Source of the DNA: Candidatus Levyibacteriota bacterium
GTDB taxonomy: Bacteria > Patescibacteria > Microgenomatia > Levybacterales > UBA12049
Direction of reading: 5' to 3'
NCBI GenBank assembly: GCA_016186625.1
Contig: JACPLG010000015.1
Coordinates: 1 to 19,763 of the forward strand
DNA: 19,763 bases
Positions within the stretch are counted from its first letter, which is position 1, and the number at the start of each line of letters is the position of its first letter. Shown piece by piece: positions 1-6,754 of the stretch. Under the pieces are notes generated by a model. The model did not search any database. It worked only from the letters and a program-made list of their open reading frames with translations, and had not been told where the DNA came from. The position numbers were made by a program, and so were the translations under genes.

Positions 1-345
1 AAAATATCTTTTGATAATGCAATTTTGGAAAAACTTGATAAAAAGCTTGGAAATGTCATCTCGGTTGATATTGGCTGGAGCGACATTGGAGCCTGGGAAG
101 CTCTAAAAGAAGCATTGTCTGAAACTGCAGATGAAAATGTCACAAAAGGAAAAGTTCTGGTAGAAGATTCCCGAGACAGCCTTGTTTTTAATTACACAAA
201 GCAACTAACAGTTGGAATCGATCTTTCCGAAATGTTAGTCATAAATACCGAGGATGTTGTTTTGGTGTGCCCAAAATCTGCGGTCCCAAAAATAAAAAAA
301 TTAGTCGAGAGTCTTGCCGGAACTCCTCTTGAGCACCTAACTTGA
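1..345 (+). CDS. manC: Mannose-1-phosphate guanylyltransferase, C-terminal fragment
   Basis: The 3' end of a gene whose start lies before the window; frame 1 is open from base 1, so the coding part is 114 codons plus TGA. The family makes GDP-mannose from GTP and mannose-1-phosphate in the cytoplasm for surface glycans. The fragment opens with KISFDNAILEK, which resembles the family's 'SIDYAIME' segment, and continues with VDIGWSDIGAWEAL, the conserved 'GWSDVGSW' motif of the nucleotidyltransferase fold. It ends soon after the small C-terminal beta region, so it lacks the cupin (phosphomannose isomerase) domain of bifunctional ManC proteins. The sugar transferase gene starts 5 bases after the stop, pointing to one polysaccharide operon. 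A TTG at 25 is an internal codon, not the start. A related hexose-1-phosphate nucleotidyltransferase cannot be fully excluded because the catalytic N-terminus is missing. Confidence 0.8.
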   Translation, partial: KISFDNAILEKLDKKLGNVISVDIGWSDIGAWEALKEALSETADENVTKGKVLVEDSRDSLVFNYTKQLTVGIDLSEMLVINTEDVVLVCPKSAVPKIKKLVESLAGTPLEHLT

Positions 346-349
346 GTCT

Positions 350-1015
350 ATGCCATATATAGAAATTAAAAAAAGTTTTTATTACGAGGCCTTAAAAAGA
401 ATCCTAGATTTTTTTCTCTCAATCATCCTTGTTATCATTTTTTTGCCGATTTTAGTCCTTGTTGCTATGGCTATAGAACTTGATTCAAAAGGGCCAATTT
501 TTGCAGATACGCCGGAGCGAGTTGGGAAAAACGGAACGCTCTTTAAGATGTATAAATTTCGCTCAATGGTTGAAAATGCCCATGAGCTTCTGAGGGAGAG
601 TCCAAGATTTGCAGATCTTTATAAAGACTACAAGAAAGGAAGTTATAAATTAAAAGATGATCCCAGGATTACAAGAGTTGGACATTTTATTCGCAAGCAT
701 TCTTTGGATGAAGTCCCACAATTCTTTAATATTTTAAAGAGTGAGATGAGTCTAGTAGGACCACGGGCATATTACCCAGATGAGTTGAGGGATCAACAAA
801 TTAGGTATCCAAAAACAAGAGACTCGGTAAAAATTGTACTTTCTGTTCGTCCAGGAGTGACGGGGCACTGGCAAGTCTCCGGAAGAAGTGAGATAAATTT
901 TGACAAAAGGATTGAAATGGATTCGGATTATGTCAGGAAAAGGTCAATTACATATGATTTAATAATAATTCTTAAGACCCCATGGGCTATGATCTCAGGC
1001 AAAGGCGCCCTCTAG
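350..1015 (+). CDS. Bacterial sugar-phosphate transferase (polyprenyl-phosphate phosphoglycosyltransferase, WbaP/PglC type)
   Basis: A 221-aa monotopic phosphoglycosyltransferase of the bacterial sugar transferase family (PF02397), which moves a sugar phosphate from a nucleotide sugar to undecaprenyl phosphate at the inner face of the membrane, the first step of glycan-chain assembly. One hydrophobic segment lies at about residues 20-43, followed by the family motifs KFRSM (69-73), DDPRITRVG (103-111), SLDEVPQ with the catalytic Asp-Glu pair (D120, E121), SLVGPR (134-139) and RPGVTGHWQVSGRS (167-180). It has the short PglC-like form without the extra N-terminal membrane domain of WbaP. The sugar substrate cannot be read from sequence. 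ATG lies 4 bases after the upstream stop, so translation is probably coupled. The TAG stop is formed by the first three bases of the hairpin that flanks the neighbouring transposase gene; the C-terminus (GKGAL) looks complete for the family. Confidence 0.9.
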   Translation: MPYIEIKKSFYYEALKRILDFFLSIILVIIFLPILVLVAMAIELDSKGPIFADTPERVGKNGTLFKMYKFRSMVENAHELLRESPRFADLYKDYKKGSYKLKDDPRITRVGHFIRKHSLDEVPQFFNILKSEMSLVGPRAYYPDELRDQQIRYPKTRDSVKIVLSVRPGVTGHWQVSGRSEINFDKRIEMDSDYVRKRSITYDLIIILKTPWAMISGKGAL

Positions 1016-1043
1016 CCTCAAAAGGTCTCACCTTTTGAGGCTA
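1013..1043. repeat. Terminal hairpin of transposase element 1 (left end)
   Basis: A perfect inverted repeat with 14-base arms (1013-1026 and 1030-1043, arm TAGCCTCAAAAGGT) around a CTC loop. Its first three bases are the TAG stop of the sugar transferase, and read on the - strand its first three bases are the TAG stop of the transposase. It resembles REP-like ends of RAYT elements. It may also act as a two-way transcription barrier between the convergent genes, although no U-rich tail follows. Confidence 0.85.
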
Positions 1044-1721
1044 TTCTTCGATGGTGACATTTTTTATAATTTCGTAATCGTCAGAGACATTTTCTACGAA
1101 AGATTTATAAGACAATCTTGGGTTAATCTCAGAAAAGTAACTCAAAACCTCTTCTGGTTGAATCCATTTAGTATTTCTCAAACCAAGATATTCCGGGTAT
1201 GAAGATGGTTGGCCTTGAAAGGTCTCACCTTTTGAGGCCAGAGCTTGTTTGTGAATATATTTTGTAAGGTAGATAAACTGTTGTTCCTGACTTACAAGAA
1301 CAGCCTTATATACTGCCTGGAAAAGCGAACCTACTCTTTTATATTTCTTATTAAAATACATTGTGTATCTAGTGCTGAAAGACTGCATAAATTTATGAAT
1401 TGATTGTTTGTCTTTTTGTTTAACAAAGAAATGAAAATGGTTAGGCATTAAACAGTAGGCAATTAACTTTATTTCATTGTAAAAATTATTGAGCCTTAAT
1501 ATTTTAATAATGTTAGCTTTTTCTTTATAGGAAGTATTAGGATCATTTAATTTTTGCCTCAAGCCTTTTCCATCTTTAGGTAAAAGATATTCTTTAAGAT
1601 AGGAGAGAAAAATAGCATAATCTTGGGAATCCAAAAATGTCATTCTTTTTTCGACACCGCGATTATATAAATGATAGTAACCATTTTCAGCATACTGCTT
1701 AATAGTATTTTTAGCCGGCAT
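1041..1721 (-). CDS. Y1/HUH transposase, IS200-like, REP-associated (RAYT) type, copy 1
   Basis: A 226-aa single-strand DNA transposase of the Y1_Tnp family (PF01797). The HUH metal motif is PNHFHFF (H95 and H97). Y119 in TRYTMYF is the likely nucleophile: the paralogue at 16414 keeps Y119 but has Phe at position 122. The opening VEKR and GYYHLYNRG segments are typical of the family. It is flanked by hairpins at 1013-1043 and 1746-1776, and residues 161-171 are encoded by a third hairpin (1211-1239) in frame. The ATG at 1721 matches the MPAKN start of the second copy and lies 6 bases from a -10 box, suggesting a leaderless mRNA. Such enzymes cut and join hairpin-tipped single strands, and in RAYT systems act on REP hairpins. 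The frame is intact, so it may be active. It shares no function with its polysaccharide-gene neighbours. Confidence 0.9.
   Translation of the reverse strand: MPAKNTIKQYAENGYYHLYNRGVEKRMTFLDSQDYAIFLSYLKEYLLPKDGKGLRQKLNDPNTSYKEKANIIKILRLNNFYNEIKLIAYCLMPNHFHFFVKQKDKQSIHKFMQSFSTRYTMYFNKKYKRVGSLFQAVYKAVLVSQEQQFIYLTKYIHKQALASKGETFQGQPSSYPEYLGLRNTKWIQPEEVLSYFSEINPRLSYKSFVENVSDDYEIIKNVTIEE
1211..1239. repeat. In-frame internal copy of the element 1 hairpin
   Basis: Arms 1211-1223 and 1227-1239 around the same CTC loop as the terminal hairpins, pairing at 11 of 13 positions. It encodes residues about 161-171 of the transposase (LASKGETFQGQ, - strand). The right half is identical over ACCTTTTGAGGC to the terminal copies. 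Confidence 0.8.
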
Positions 1722-1727
1722 GGTTTA

Positions 1728-1756
1728 AGGATAACAGATATCTTCTAGCCTTACAA
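1728..1756 (-). promoter_or_regulatory. Promoter of transposase 1, -35 box inside the end hairpin
   Basis: On the - strand: -35 TTGTAA (1751-1756), 17-base spacer, extended -10 TGT-TATCCT (-10 box 1728-1733), then 6 bases to the ATG. The -35 box is part of the hairpin at 1746-1776. Transcription would start at about the first codon. Confidence 0.5.
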
Positions 1757-1776
1757 GGTCTCACCTTTTGAGGCTA
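1746..1776. repeat. Terminal hairpin of transposase element 1 (right end)
   Basis: A 31-base copy of the hairpin at 1013-1043 with two changes in its left arm (TAGCCTTACAAGGT), the loop CTC, and an identical right arm (ACCTTTTGAGGCTA). The changes break two pairs and also create the TTGTAA -35 box read on the - strand. Confidence 0.8.
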
Positions 1777-1782
1777 AATCGC

Positions 1783-1798
1783 AGGGAAAGGTCTCCCT
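1783..1798. repeat. Possible degenerate hairpin copy outside element 1
   Basis: AGGGAAAGGTCTCCCT keeps the AAGGTCTC core shared by the transposase hairpins, but the outer arms are lost; AGGGA and TCCCT can still pair. It lies between the right end of element 1 and the promoter of the next gene. Confidence 0.4.
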
Positions 1799-1804
1799 AA
1801 GGAA

Positions 1805-1834
1805 TTGACAGGAATAAACCCTTCTTAGTATCAT
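1805..1834 (+). promoter_or_regulatory. Promoter of the DUF4012 gene
   Basis: -35 TTGACA (1805-1810, perfect consensus), 18-base spacer, -10 TATCAT (1829-1834), then 6 bases to the ATG at 1841. Transcription should begin at or next to the start codon, and there is no Shine-Dalgarno sequence. Confidence 0.65.
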
Positions 1835-1840
1835 ATACCA

Positions 1841-3847
1841 ATGGAAGGATTTGAGAAGATTGAGCTTGTCTCACCTTCTCCAAAAACCAACTCTGCTTCT
1901 AAAACTTCGCAGCCAGTAACCCAAACAACTCCTTCGCAAAGATCAAGGAGAAGCGGCGAGATGGGTATTTCAAGGTTTGGCAAACTTGCTGCGTTTGTCA
2001 GGTTCCGAAACAAAAAAGTCGGAGTTGGACTTTTGATATTGACCATTATTGTTTTGGTATTAATAATAATTCCAGCTCTCCTCACTTTTTTCTCGGCTAA
2101 AAGGACCTACGCTCAGGTTAATGCAACAATTGCGGCCTTAAAAAAGCAGGATATTGAGGCAACGCATAAAGAACTCGAAAAAACCCGTGAAAGCCTTAAG
2201 GATACCCAAAACAAACTCAAACTACTCTTCGTAATGAAGTTTATCCCAGGCCCAAATATTTACTACAGCGACGCAACGCACCTTGTAAATGCGGGTTTTT
2301 ACGGGCTTGACGCAGCAGATGTGTTTGTAGAATCAGTTGAACCCTATGCTGATATCTTGGGTCTTAAAGGACAAGGAAGCTTTGTTGGAGGGCCTGCAGA
2401 GCAGCGAATTGAGACTGCAGTAAAGACTATGGGAAAAGTAACACCAAGAATTGATGATATTGTAGACTCTTTAAAAAAGGCCCAGGCAGAAATTGCCTAT
2501 GTTAACCCAAATGACTACCCGGCTTTCATCCTTGGGGGAAAAGTAAGACAGGGAATGGTGACACTTAGAACACTTTCGGATGACGGAACTAATATTATTG
2601 ACCAGGCAAGACCATTTATCAAAGTTTTACCAAGCCTTTTGGGAGAGCCGGAGGAAAAAAAGTATTTAATTTTATTTCAAAATGACAAGGAGCTTCGCCC
2701 AACCGGAGGTTTTCTGACAGCTTATGCAATATTTAGAGTTAACAAAGGAATAGTTCATGTTGAGAGATCCGAGGATATTTATGTTCTGGATGACTCAATC
2801 TCTGGTAAAGAAAAAGCGCCCGAGTCGATTCTTAAATACCTTCCTAAAGTCCCTGTCCTGCATTTGCGCGATAGCAATTTATCGCCGGACTTCCAGGAGT
2901 CGATGAAGGTATTTAGAAAGCTTTACGATAAGGCCGGCCGATCTGTGGATGTGGACGGTATAATTGCAGTTGATACACATGCATTAGTTGCGGCTATGAA
3001 TGTTCTAGGGGACATAGAAGCGAATGGTCAAACCTATACTACAAAGATAGACGAAAGATGTGATTGTCCTCAAGTAATTTATGCTCTTGAAGAGTTTGCG
3101 GGAATCCGGGTTCAGTATATCCGCTCTGACAGAAAGAGCATTATAGGAGACCTTATGTATGCAATTATGACCAAAGCTTTCTCGTCCTCCCCAAAACTCT
3201 ATTGGGGACCCTTAATCCAGACAGCGTTTGGGGAAATTTCCCAGAAACACATACTCTTTAGTCTTGAAGATAAAGATGCAATGGAAGGGCTACTTGCGGT
3301 AAACGCCGCAGGAAAAATTCTTCCTTTTGAAGGCGACTATTTCCATTTAAATGAGACAAACTTTGGAGGGGCAAAATCAAATCTTTTTACCGATCAAAAT
3401 GTTTTGCAGGAAATAACAATTGGGGAGGACGGTACAATCACAAAAAAAGTTACGGTTAACTATAAAAATCCTCATAAGCCCTCAAATTGCAATTTAGAAG
3501 CTGAGAATAGTCTTTGTCTAAATGCACCCTGGAGAAACTGGTTCCGCGTGTATGTTCCGAAGGGAAGCAAGCTCAAAGACTCATCTGGTTCGGAAGTAAA
3601 AATGACAACATATACCGAGTTAGGAAAAACAGTTTTTGAAGGATTCCTAACAGTCAGGCCTCTTGGTATAGGAAGGTTGACCTTGGAATACGTGCTCCCG
3701 TTCAAATTGGAAAAAGGATCACCTCTTCCTTTGATGATCCAAAAACAGGGGGGAACAGCGGATGATGAATATACGATTAAAGTAAATGGAAAAGAGAAAG
3801 AAAAATTTGTACTTGACACGGACAAGACTTTGAAATTAGACTTATAA
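1841..3847 (+). CDS. DUF4012 domain membrane protein
   Basis: A 668-aa protein with a basic, Ser/Thr-rich cytoplasmic N-terminus (1-58), one membrane segment (about 60-84) and a large outside domain. A short heptad-like stretch follows the membrane segment (about 90-125). The block KKYLILFQNDKELRPTGGF (about 273-291) is the hallmark of DUF4012 (PF13196), a family common in CPR bacteria and often found near polysaccharide genes. Its molecular role is unknown; an envelope or glycan-linked function is inferred from the topology and the nearby polysaccharide genes. The ATG at 1841 sits 6 bases after a -10 box with no Shine-Dalgarno sequence, so the message is probably leaderless. recO follows after two bases, so the two are co-transcribed. 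The protein ends with a beta-rich, basic region and no C-terminal anchor or sorting signal. Confidence 0.85.
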   Translation: MEGFEKIELVSPSPKTNSASKTSQPVTQTTPSQRSRRSGEMGISRFGKLAAFVRFRNKKVGVGLLILTIIVLVLIIIPALLTFFSAKRTYAQVNATIAALKKQDIEATHKELEKTRESLKDTQNKLKLLFVMKFIPGPNIYYSDATHLVNAGFYGLDAADVFVESVEPYADILGLKGQGSFVGGPAEQRIETAVKTMGKVTPRIDDIVDSLKKAQAEIAYVNPNDYPAFILGGKVRQGMVTLRTLSDDGTNIIDQARPFIKVLPSLLGEPEEKKYLILFQNDKELRPTGGFLTAYAIFRVNKGIVHVERSEDIYVLDDSISGKEKAPESILKYLPKVPVLHLRDSNLSPDFQESMKVFRKLYDKAGRSVDVDGIIAVDTHALVAAMNVLGDIEANGQTYTTKIDERCDCPQVIYALEEFAGIRVQYIRSDRKSIIGDLMYAIMTKAFSSSPKLYWGPLIQTAFGEISQKHILFSLEDKDAMEGLLAVNAAGKILPFEGDYFHLNETNFGGAKSNLFTDQNVLQEITIGEDGTITKKVTVNYKNPHKPSNCNLEAENSLCLNAPWRNWFRVYVPKGSKLKDSSGSEVKMTTYTELGKTVFEGFLTVRPLGIGRLTLEYVLPFKLEKGSPLPLMIQKQGGTADDEYTIKVNGKEKEKFVLDTDKTLKLDL

Positions 3848-3849
3848 GT

Positions 3850-4386
3850 ATGGGGTCATATAAGGTAGAAGGAATAATTATAAAGAGAAAGAATTTTGGA
3901 GAAACGGATAGAATCCTGACCGTTTTTACCAAGAAGGAGGGGAAAATAAAAATACTTGCAAAAGGGGTTAGAAAAATAAATAGCCGACGAGCTCCTCATG
4001 TAGAGCTTCTCAACCTTTCAATTCTTAATCTTCATGAAGGCAAAATGCTTATTTTGACAGAAGCCGAGACTCGGAGTCACTATTCTTCTTTGAAAAACGA
4101 TCTTAAAAAAGCGGGCTTCGCTTTTTATGTTTGCGAACTCGTGGACGGGCTCGTTCCGGAACATCAAGAAAATAGAGCTGTTTATAATCTCCTTGAGCAA
4201 ACATTGTATGACCTTGAGATCATAAGAGATCCCAGACCCCTTATAAAACGTTTTGAGCAGGAAATTCTGATTTTGCTAGGTTTTTGGTCTAGAGAAAGAA
4301 TGTTTCTGGAAGAGGGAGATAGATTTATTGAAGATTTAATGGAGAAAAAGATTAAAACAAAAAGAATATTCCCCGATTTATCCTAA
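3850..4386 (+). CDS. recO: DNA repair protein RecO, short form
   Basis: A 178-aa RecO. The family works with RecR and RecF to load RecA on SSB-coated DNA in gap repair and anneals complementary strands. The N-terminal OB fold is clear: YKVEGIIIKRKNFGETDRIL (residues 4-23), followed by TVFTKKEGKIKILAKGVRK. The helical segment with FAFYVCELVDGLVPEHQ is also typical. The protein is some 60 residues shorter than common RecO (about 240 aa) and ends after LLGFWS and a charged tail. It has no cysteine quartet, so the zinc-finger part is absent. The start lies 2 bases after the DUF4012 stop, with no separate Shine-Dalgarno sequence, so translation is probably coupled. Function in recombination is inferred from the family. 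Confidence 0.85.
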   Translation: MGSYKVEGIIIKRKNFGETDRILTVFTKKEGKIKILAKGVRKINSRRAPHVELLNLSILNLHEGKMLILTEAETRSHYSSLKNDLKKAGFAFYVCELVDGLVPEHQENRAVYNLLEQTLYDLEIIRDPRPLIKRFEQEILILLGFWSRERMFLEEGDRFIEDLMEKKIKTKRIFPDLS

Positions 4387-4397
4387 TTCCTCGATTT

Positions 4398-4464
4398 GTC
4401 ATTCTGAACGAAGTGAAGAATCTTTTCCCAAGCATTTAGGATCCTTCGTTTCACTCAGGATGAC
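4398..4464. repeat. MITE-like inverted repeat
   Basis: An imperfect inverted repeat of about 27-base arms (4398-4424 and 4438-4464); one end begins GTCATTCTGAACGAAGTGAA, the other, read on the - strand, GTCATCCTGAGTGAAACGAA. Repeats with this kind of end sequence recur in many unrelated bacterial genomes (from memory). It fills the gap between recO and glyS and could end the recO transcript, but lacks a clean U tract. The -35 box of glyS starts 7 bases beyond it. Confidence 0.75.
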
Positions 4465-4470
4465 ACCGGA

Positions 4471-4499
4471 ATGACAATTAGCCTCTTTTTTGCTATTAT
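4471..4499 (+). promoter_or_regulatory. Promoter of glyS
   Basis: -35 ATGACA (4471-4476), 17-base spacer, extended -10 TGC-TATTAT (-10 box 4494-4499), then 6 bases to ATG at 4506. This layout predicts a leaderless transcript. Confidence 0.6.
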
Positions 4500-4505
4500 T
4501 GCCTC

Positions 4506-6080
4506 ATGGAAGAAAATTTGATGGAAAAGATTGTTGCCCTCGCTAAACGGCGGGGTTTTATTTATCCGGGAAGTGAGATCTACGGTGGTTTGACCGGCAC
4601 CTGGGACTACGGACCACTTGGAGTTTTGCTCAAGCAAAACATTAAGTCCGAATGGTGGCGTTCGATTGTGCAGCTTCGAGACGATGTGGTAGGGATTGAT
4701 GCGTCAATTATGATGAACCCAGAGGTTTGGCGTGCGTCCGGCCATGTTGAGGCCTTCACAGACCCATTGGTTGAATGTATGAACTGCCATTCTCGTTTTA
4801 GGGTAGATCACTTAGTTAAAAATCCAAAAAAATTAGAGCAATTTCAAGAAAAAATAATGGATTTTATTGAAGAGGGAATTAATCAGGATAAGCTCGAATT
4901 TAGCAAAATTGAGAACTATTTAAAAACAATCGATTATCTACAACAATCTAACTCTAATGATAAAGATAGAGTAATTAAACAGATTACTGATGAAGCAGAT
5001 AAGACTCGTGATGAAATAAAGAAAAGAATAAAAACCAGAGAAAAGTTTTTAATTGAGACTGTTGGAGAATCTTTCAAAAACTACGGACCATTAATTCAAT
5101 ACTATCTCAATACGAGTGAGAGATGTCCAGATTGTGGACATTCATTTTGGACAAAACCAAAAAAATTTAATCTTCTAGTTAAAGCATATCTTGGGGTAGT
5201 TGAGGGTGAGCAATCAGAAGTTTTTCTTCGAGGGGAAATTACCCAGGGGGCTTTTGTGAATTTTGAAAATGTGGTAAGTTCGACGCGCGTAAAAATTCCA
5301 TTTGGAATTGCTCAGATTGGAAAAGCATTTAGAAATGAGATAACGCCCGGAAATTTTACCTACCGCTCGCGTGAATTTGAGCAAATGGAGCTTGAGTTTT
5401 TCATTCGTCCTGATGAGAGCGAAGGAAATAAATGGTTTGATTACTGGAAAAATGAGCGCCTAAATTGGTACAAAAGTCTAGGTTTAAACCCTGACAAGCT
5501 TCGCTTTAGAAAGCATGAAGATACGGAGAGAGCACACTATGCCAAGTCTGCGGAAGATATTGAATACGAAACTCCTTTTGGCTGGTCTGAATTTGAAGGA
5601 ATTCACAACAGAGGAGACTGGGATTTATCACGGCATAAGTTAGGATACATTGATGAAACCGGCGCAAAGTTTACTCCGTGGGTGATTGAAGCATCCGGTG
5701 GGGTAGATCGTTCGGCTCTCTCCTTCCTGATCGATAGTTATTCAGAGATTGGTGATCGAGTAATTCTCAAACTCCATCCAAAACTCGCCCCATATAAAGT
5801 CGCCGTCTTCCCACTACTTGGAAACAAACCTGAACTTATAGATAAAGCCAAGTCAATTTATGAGAGTTTGAAGCCTCATTTTATGACAGCGTGGGACGAT
5901 CGAGGTAATATTGGTAAACGCTATCTCTCACAAGACGAAGCAGGGACACCCTGGTGTGTTACGGTAGATTTCGAAACTTTAGAAAACGATTCGGTCACTA
6001 TCCGCGACCGAGACACAGCCAAGCAGGAAAGAGTAAAAATTTCAGAAATTGCCGCGTACATATCCAAAAAACTTAAATAA
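4506..6080 (+). CDS. glyS: Glycyl-tRNA synthetase, dimeric (class IIa, single-chain) type
   Basis: A 524-aa enzyme that charges tRNA-Gly with glycine using ATP in the cytoplasm. It is the alpha2 type found in archaea, eukaryotes and some bacteria. Visible landmarks: YPGSEIYGGLTGTWDYGPLG (20-39, substrate site), WWRSIVQ, CMNC (91-94) and CPDC (207-210) zinc-knuckle halves, motif 2 FRNEITPGNFTYRSREFEQM (275-294), motif 3 EASGGVDRSALSFL (395-408) and an anticodon-binding domain from about 426 (LAPYKVAVFPLL). About 112 residues, rich in Lys, Glu and Asp and probably helical, lie between the two cysteine pairs, longer than I expect for the family. The ATG at 4506 follows a -10 box by 6 bases; a second in-frame ATG lies at 4521, but the promoter position favours 4506. 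The gene stands alone between recO and a small membrane-protein gene. Confidence 0.93.
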   Translation: MEENLMEKIVALAKRRGFIYPGSEIYGGLTGTWDYGPLGVLLKQNIKSEWWRSIVQLRDDVVGIDASIMMNPEVWRASGHVEAFTDPLVECMNCHSRFRVDHLVKNPKKLEQFQEKIMDFIEEGINQDKLEFSKIENYLKTIDYLQQSNSNDKDRVIKQITDEADKTRDEIKKRIKTREKFLIETVGESFKNYGPLIQYYLNTSERCPDCGHSFWTKPKKFNLLVKAYLGVVEGEQSEVFLRGEITQGAFVNFENVVSSTRVKIPFGIAQIGKAFRNEITPGNFTYRSREFEQMELEFFIRPDESEGNKWFDYWKNERLNWYKSLGLNPDKLRFRKHEDTERAHYAKSAEDIEYETPFGWSEFEGIHNRGDWDLSRHKLGYIDETGAKFTPWVIEASGGVDRSALSFLIDSYSEIGDRVILKLHPKLAPYKVAVFPLLGNKPELIDKAKSIYESLKPHFMTAWDDRGNIGKRYLSQDEAGTPWCVTVDFETLENDSVTIRDRDTAKQERVKISEIAAYISKKLK

Positions 6081-6087
6081 CATTGAA

Positions 6088-6110
6088 AAGTTTGCCTTGA
6101 AAACAAACTT
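6088..6110 (+). terminator. Weak hairpin after glyS
   Basis: A 7-base stem (AAGTTTG / CAAACTT) with a 9-base loop directly after the glyS stop. It is AT-rich and no U run follows, so it is a poor intrinsic terminator at best. Confidence 0.2.
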
Positions 6111-6116
6111 ACCTAG

Positions 6117-6146
6117 TTGACAAGGAATTGGTTTTTTGGTTATCTT
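6117..6146 (+). promoter_or_regulatory. Promoter of the small membrane-protein gene
   Basis: -35 TTGACA (6117-6122, perfect consensus), 18-base spacer, -10 TATCTT (6141-6146), then 7 bases to GTG at 6154. The placement implies a leaderless or near-leaderless transcript and supports the GTG start. Confidence 0.6.
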
Positions 6147-6153
6147 TTAATTA

Positions 6154-6633
6154 GTGGAGCAACTTCAAAATAAAAAACTTCTTGCAACAGCGGCTGCATT
6201 TTTAATATTGGCTGTCTTGGGAGTAGCATTTTTTTTCATTAGACGCGATTCTACAAAACTACCTGCGTCAGATGAGATAATTGCAACATCAGATCTTCCC
6301 AAACTTGACCCGTCCGATATCGGAATGGTAGTAACTATCAGGAAAGACGGTAAAGCTTTGATGTTTGAACTCACCAAAGCAGATGATATTGAGCGTGTTG
6401 AATATACAATTGAATATGAAAAGGAGATTGACGGAGAAAGAGTTCCGGAAGGAATATTTGGAGAGATGAATATAGGACAGGATGGGATTACAAAAACAGA
6501 TTACAGAGAGTTTGGAACGTGCTCGGCAGGGCGCTGCAGATATGATAACGTAGTATCAGACATAAAAATATTTCTAAAAGTGACCAAGAAAGACGGTAAA
6601 GAATATCAGGTAGAAAAAATCGTCAAACTCTAG
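6154..6633 (+). CDS. Single-pass membrane protein of unknown function
   Basis: A 159-aa protein I do not recognise. It has a short basic N-terminus (EQLQNKK), one membrane segment at about residues 8-29 followed by RRDS, and an outside domain of about 125 residues. The RR just after the hydrophobic run could also argue for the opposite orientation. The domain is rich in alternating beta-like stretches (VEYTIEYEKEIDG, IKIFLKVTKKDGKEYQVEKIVKL) and has one cysteine pair (CSAGRC), perhaps a disulfide loop if outside. The beta pattern suggests a fibronectin-like or Ig-like fold, but this is a guess from strand spacing. The GTG start is chosen because the promoter at 6117-6146 ends 7 bases before it and no ATG lies upstream in frame before the hydrophobic run. 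It is transcribed separately from glyS and the mraZ operon. Confidence 0.7.
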   Translation: MEQLQNKKLLATAAAFLILAVLGVAFFFIRRDSTKLPASDEIIATSDLPKLDPSDIGMVVTIRKDGKALMFELTKADDIERVEYTIEYEKEIDGERVPEGIFGEMNIGQDGITKTDYREFGTCSAGRCRYDNVVSDIKIFLKVTKKDGKEYQVEKIVKL

Positions 6634-6725
6634 CCGTATTAAATTATCCTCCGAGGAAAATCCTATAAGCCTAATGTATTTAGTGTTTTGGCTTCGTAAA
6701 TTACACTATTTTCTCCAATTACCTA

Positions 6726-6754
6726 TTGACAGTTTTCACAGTGTGGTTCAAAAT
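6726..6754 (+). promoter_or_regulatory. Putative mraZ operon promoter
   Basis: -35 TTGACA (6726-6731, perfect consensus), 17-base spacer and a weak -10 CAAAAT (6749-6754). The -10 region overlaps the first unit of the MraZ-type operator, which would let the bound repressor block RNA polymerase. Unlike the other promoters here it leaves a leader of about 60 bases. Confidence 0.5.

Larger units (their letters stand above)
1013..1776. mobile_element. RAYT/IS200-like element 1
   Basis: The proposed unit runs from hairpin to hairpin and contains one transposase gene on the - strand. The outer repeats are in the same orientation (TAGCCT...GAGGCTA) and differ at two positions in the left arm. There is no target duplication, as expected for Y1 transposases, which cut and join single strands. 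Ends were inferred from the hairpins alone; true cleavage sites may lie some bases outside. Confidence 0.65.

Noticed and set aside
1831..2085. 84-aa open frame on the - strand over the start of the DUF4012 gene
   Set aside because: It lies wholly opposite a well-supported gene, has no family motif and no promoter; taken as a chance frame.
3472..3825. 117-aa open frame on the - strand over the end of the DUF4012 gene
   Set aside because: Opposite strand of a recognised gene and no recognisable domain.
6681..6708. Hairpin TAGTGT...ACACTA followed by TTTT upstream of mraZ, possible terminator
   Set aside because: Stem of only 6 AT-rich pairs with a 16-base loop; too weak to call.
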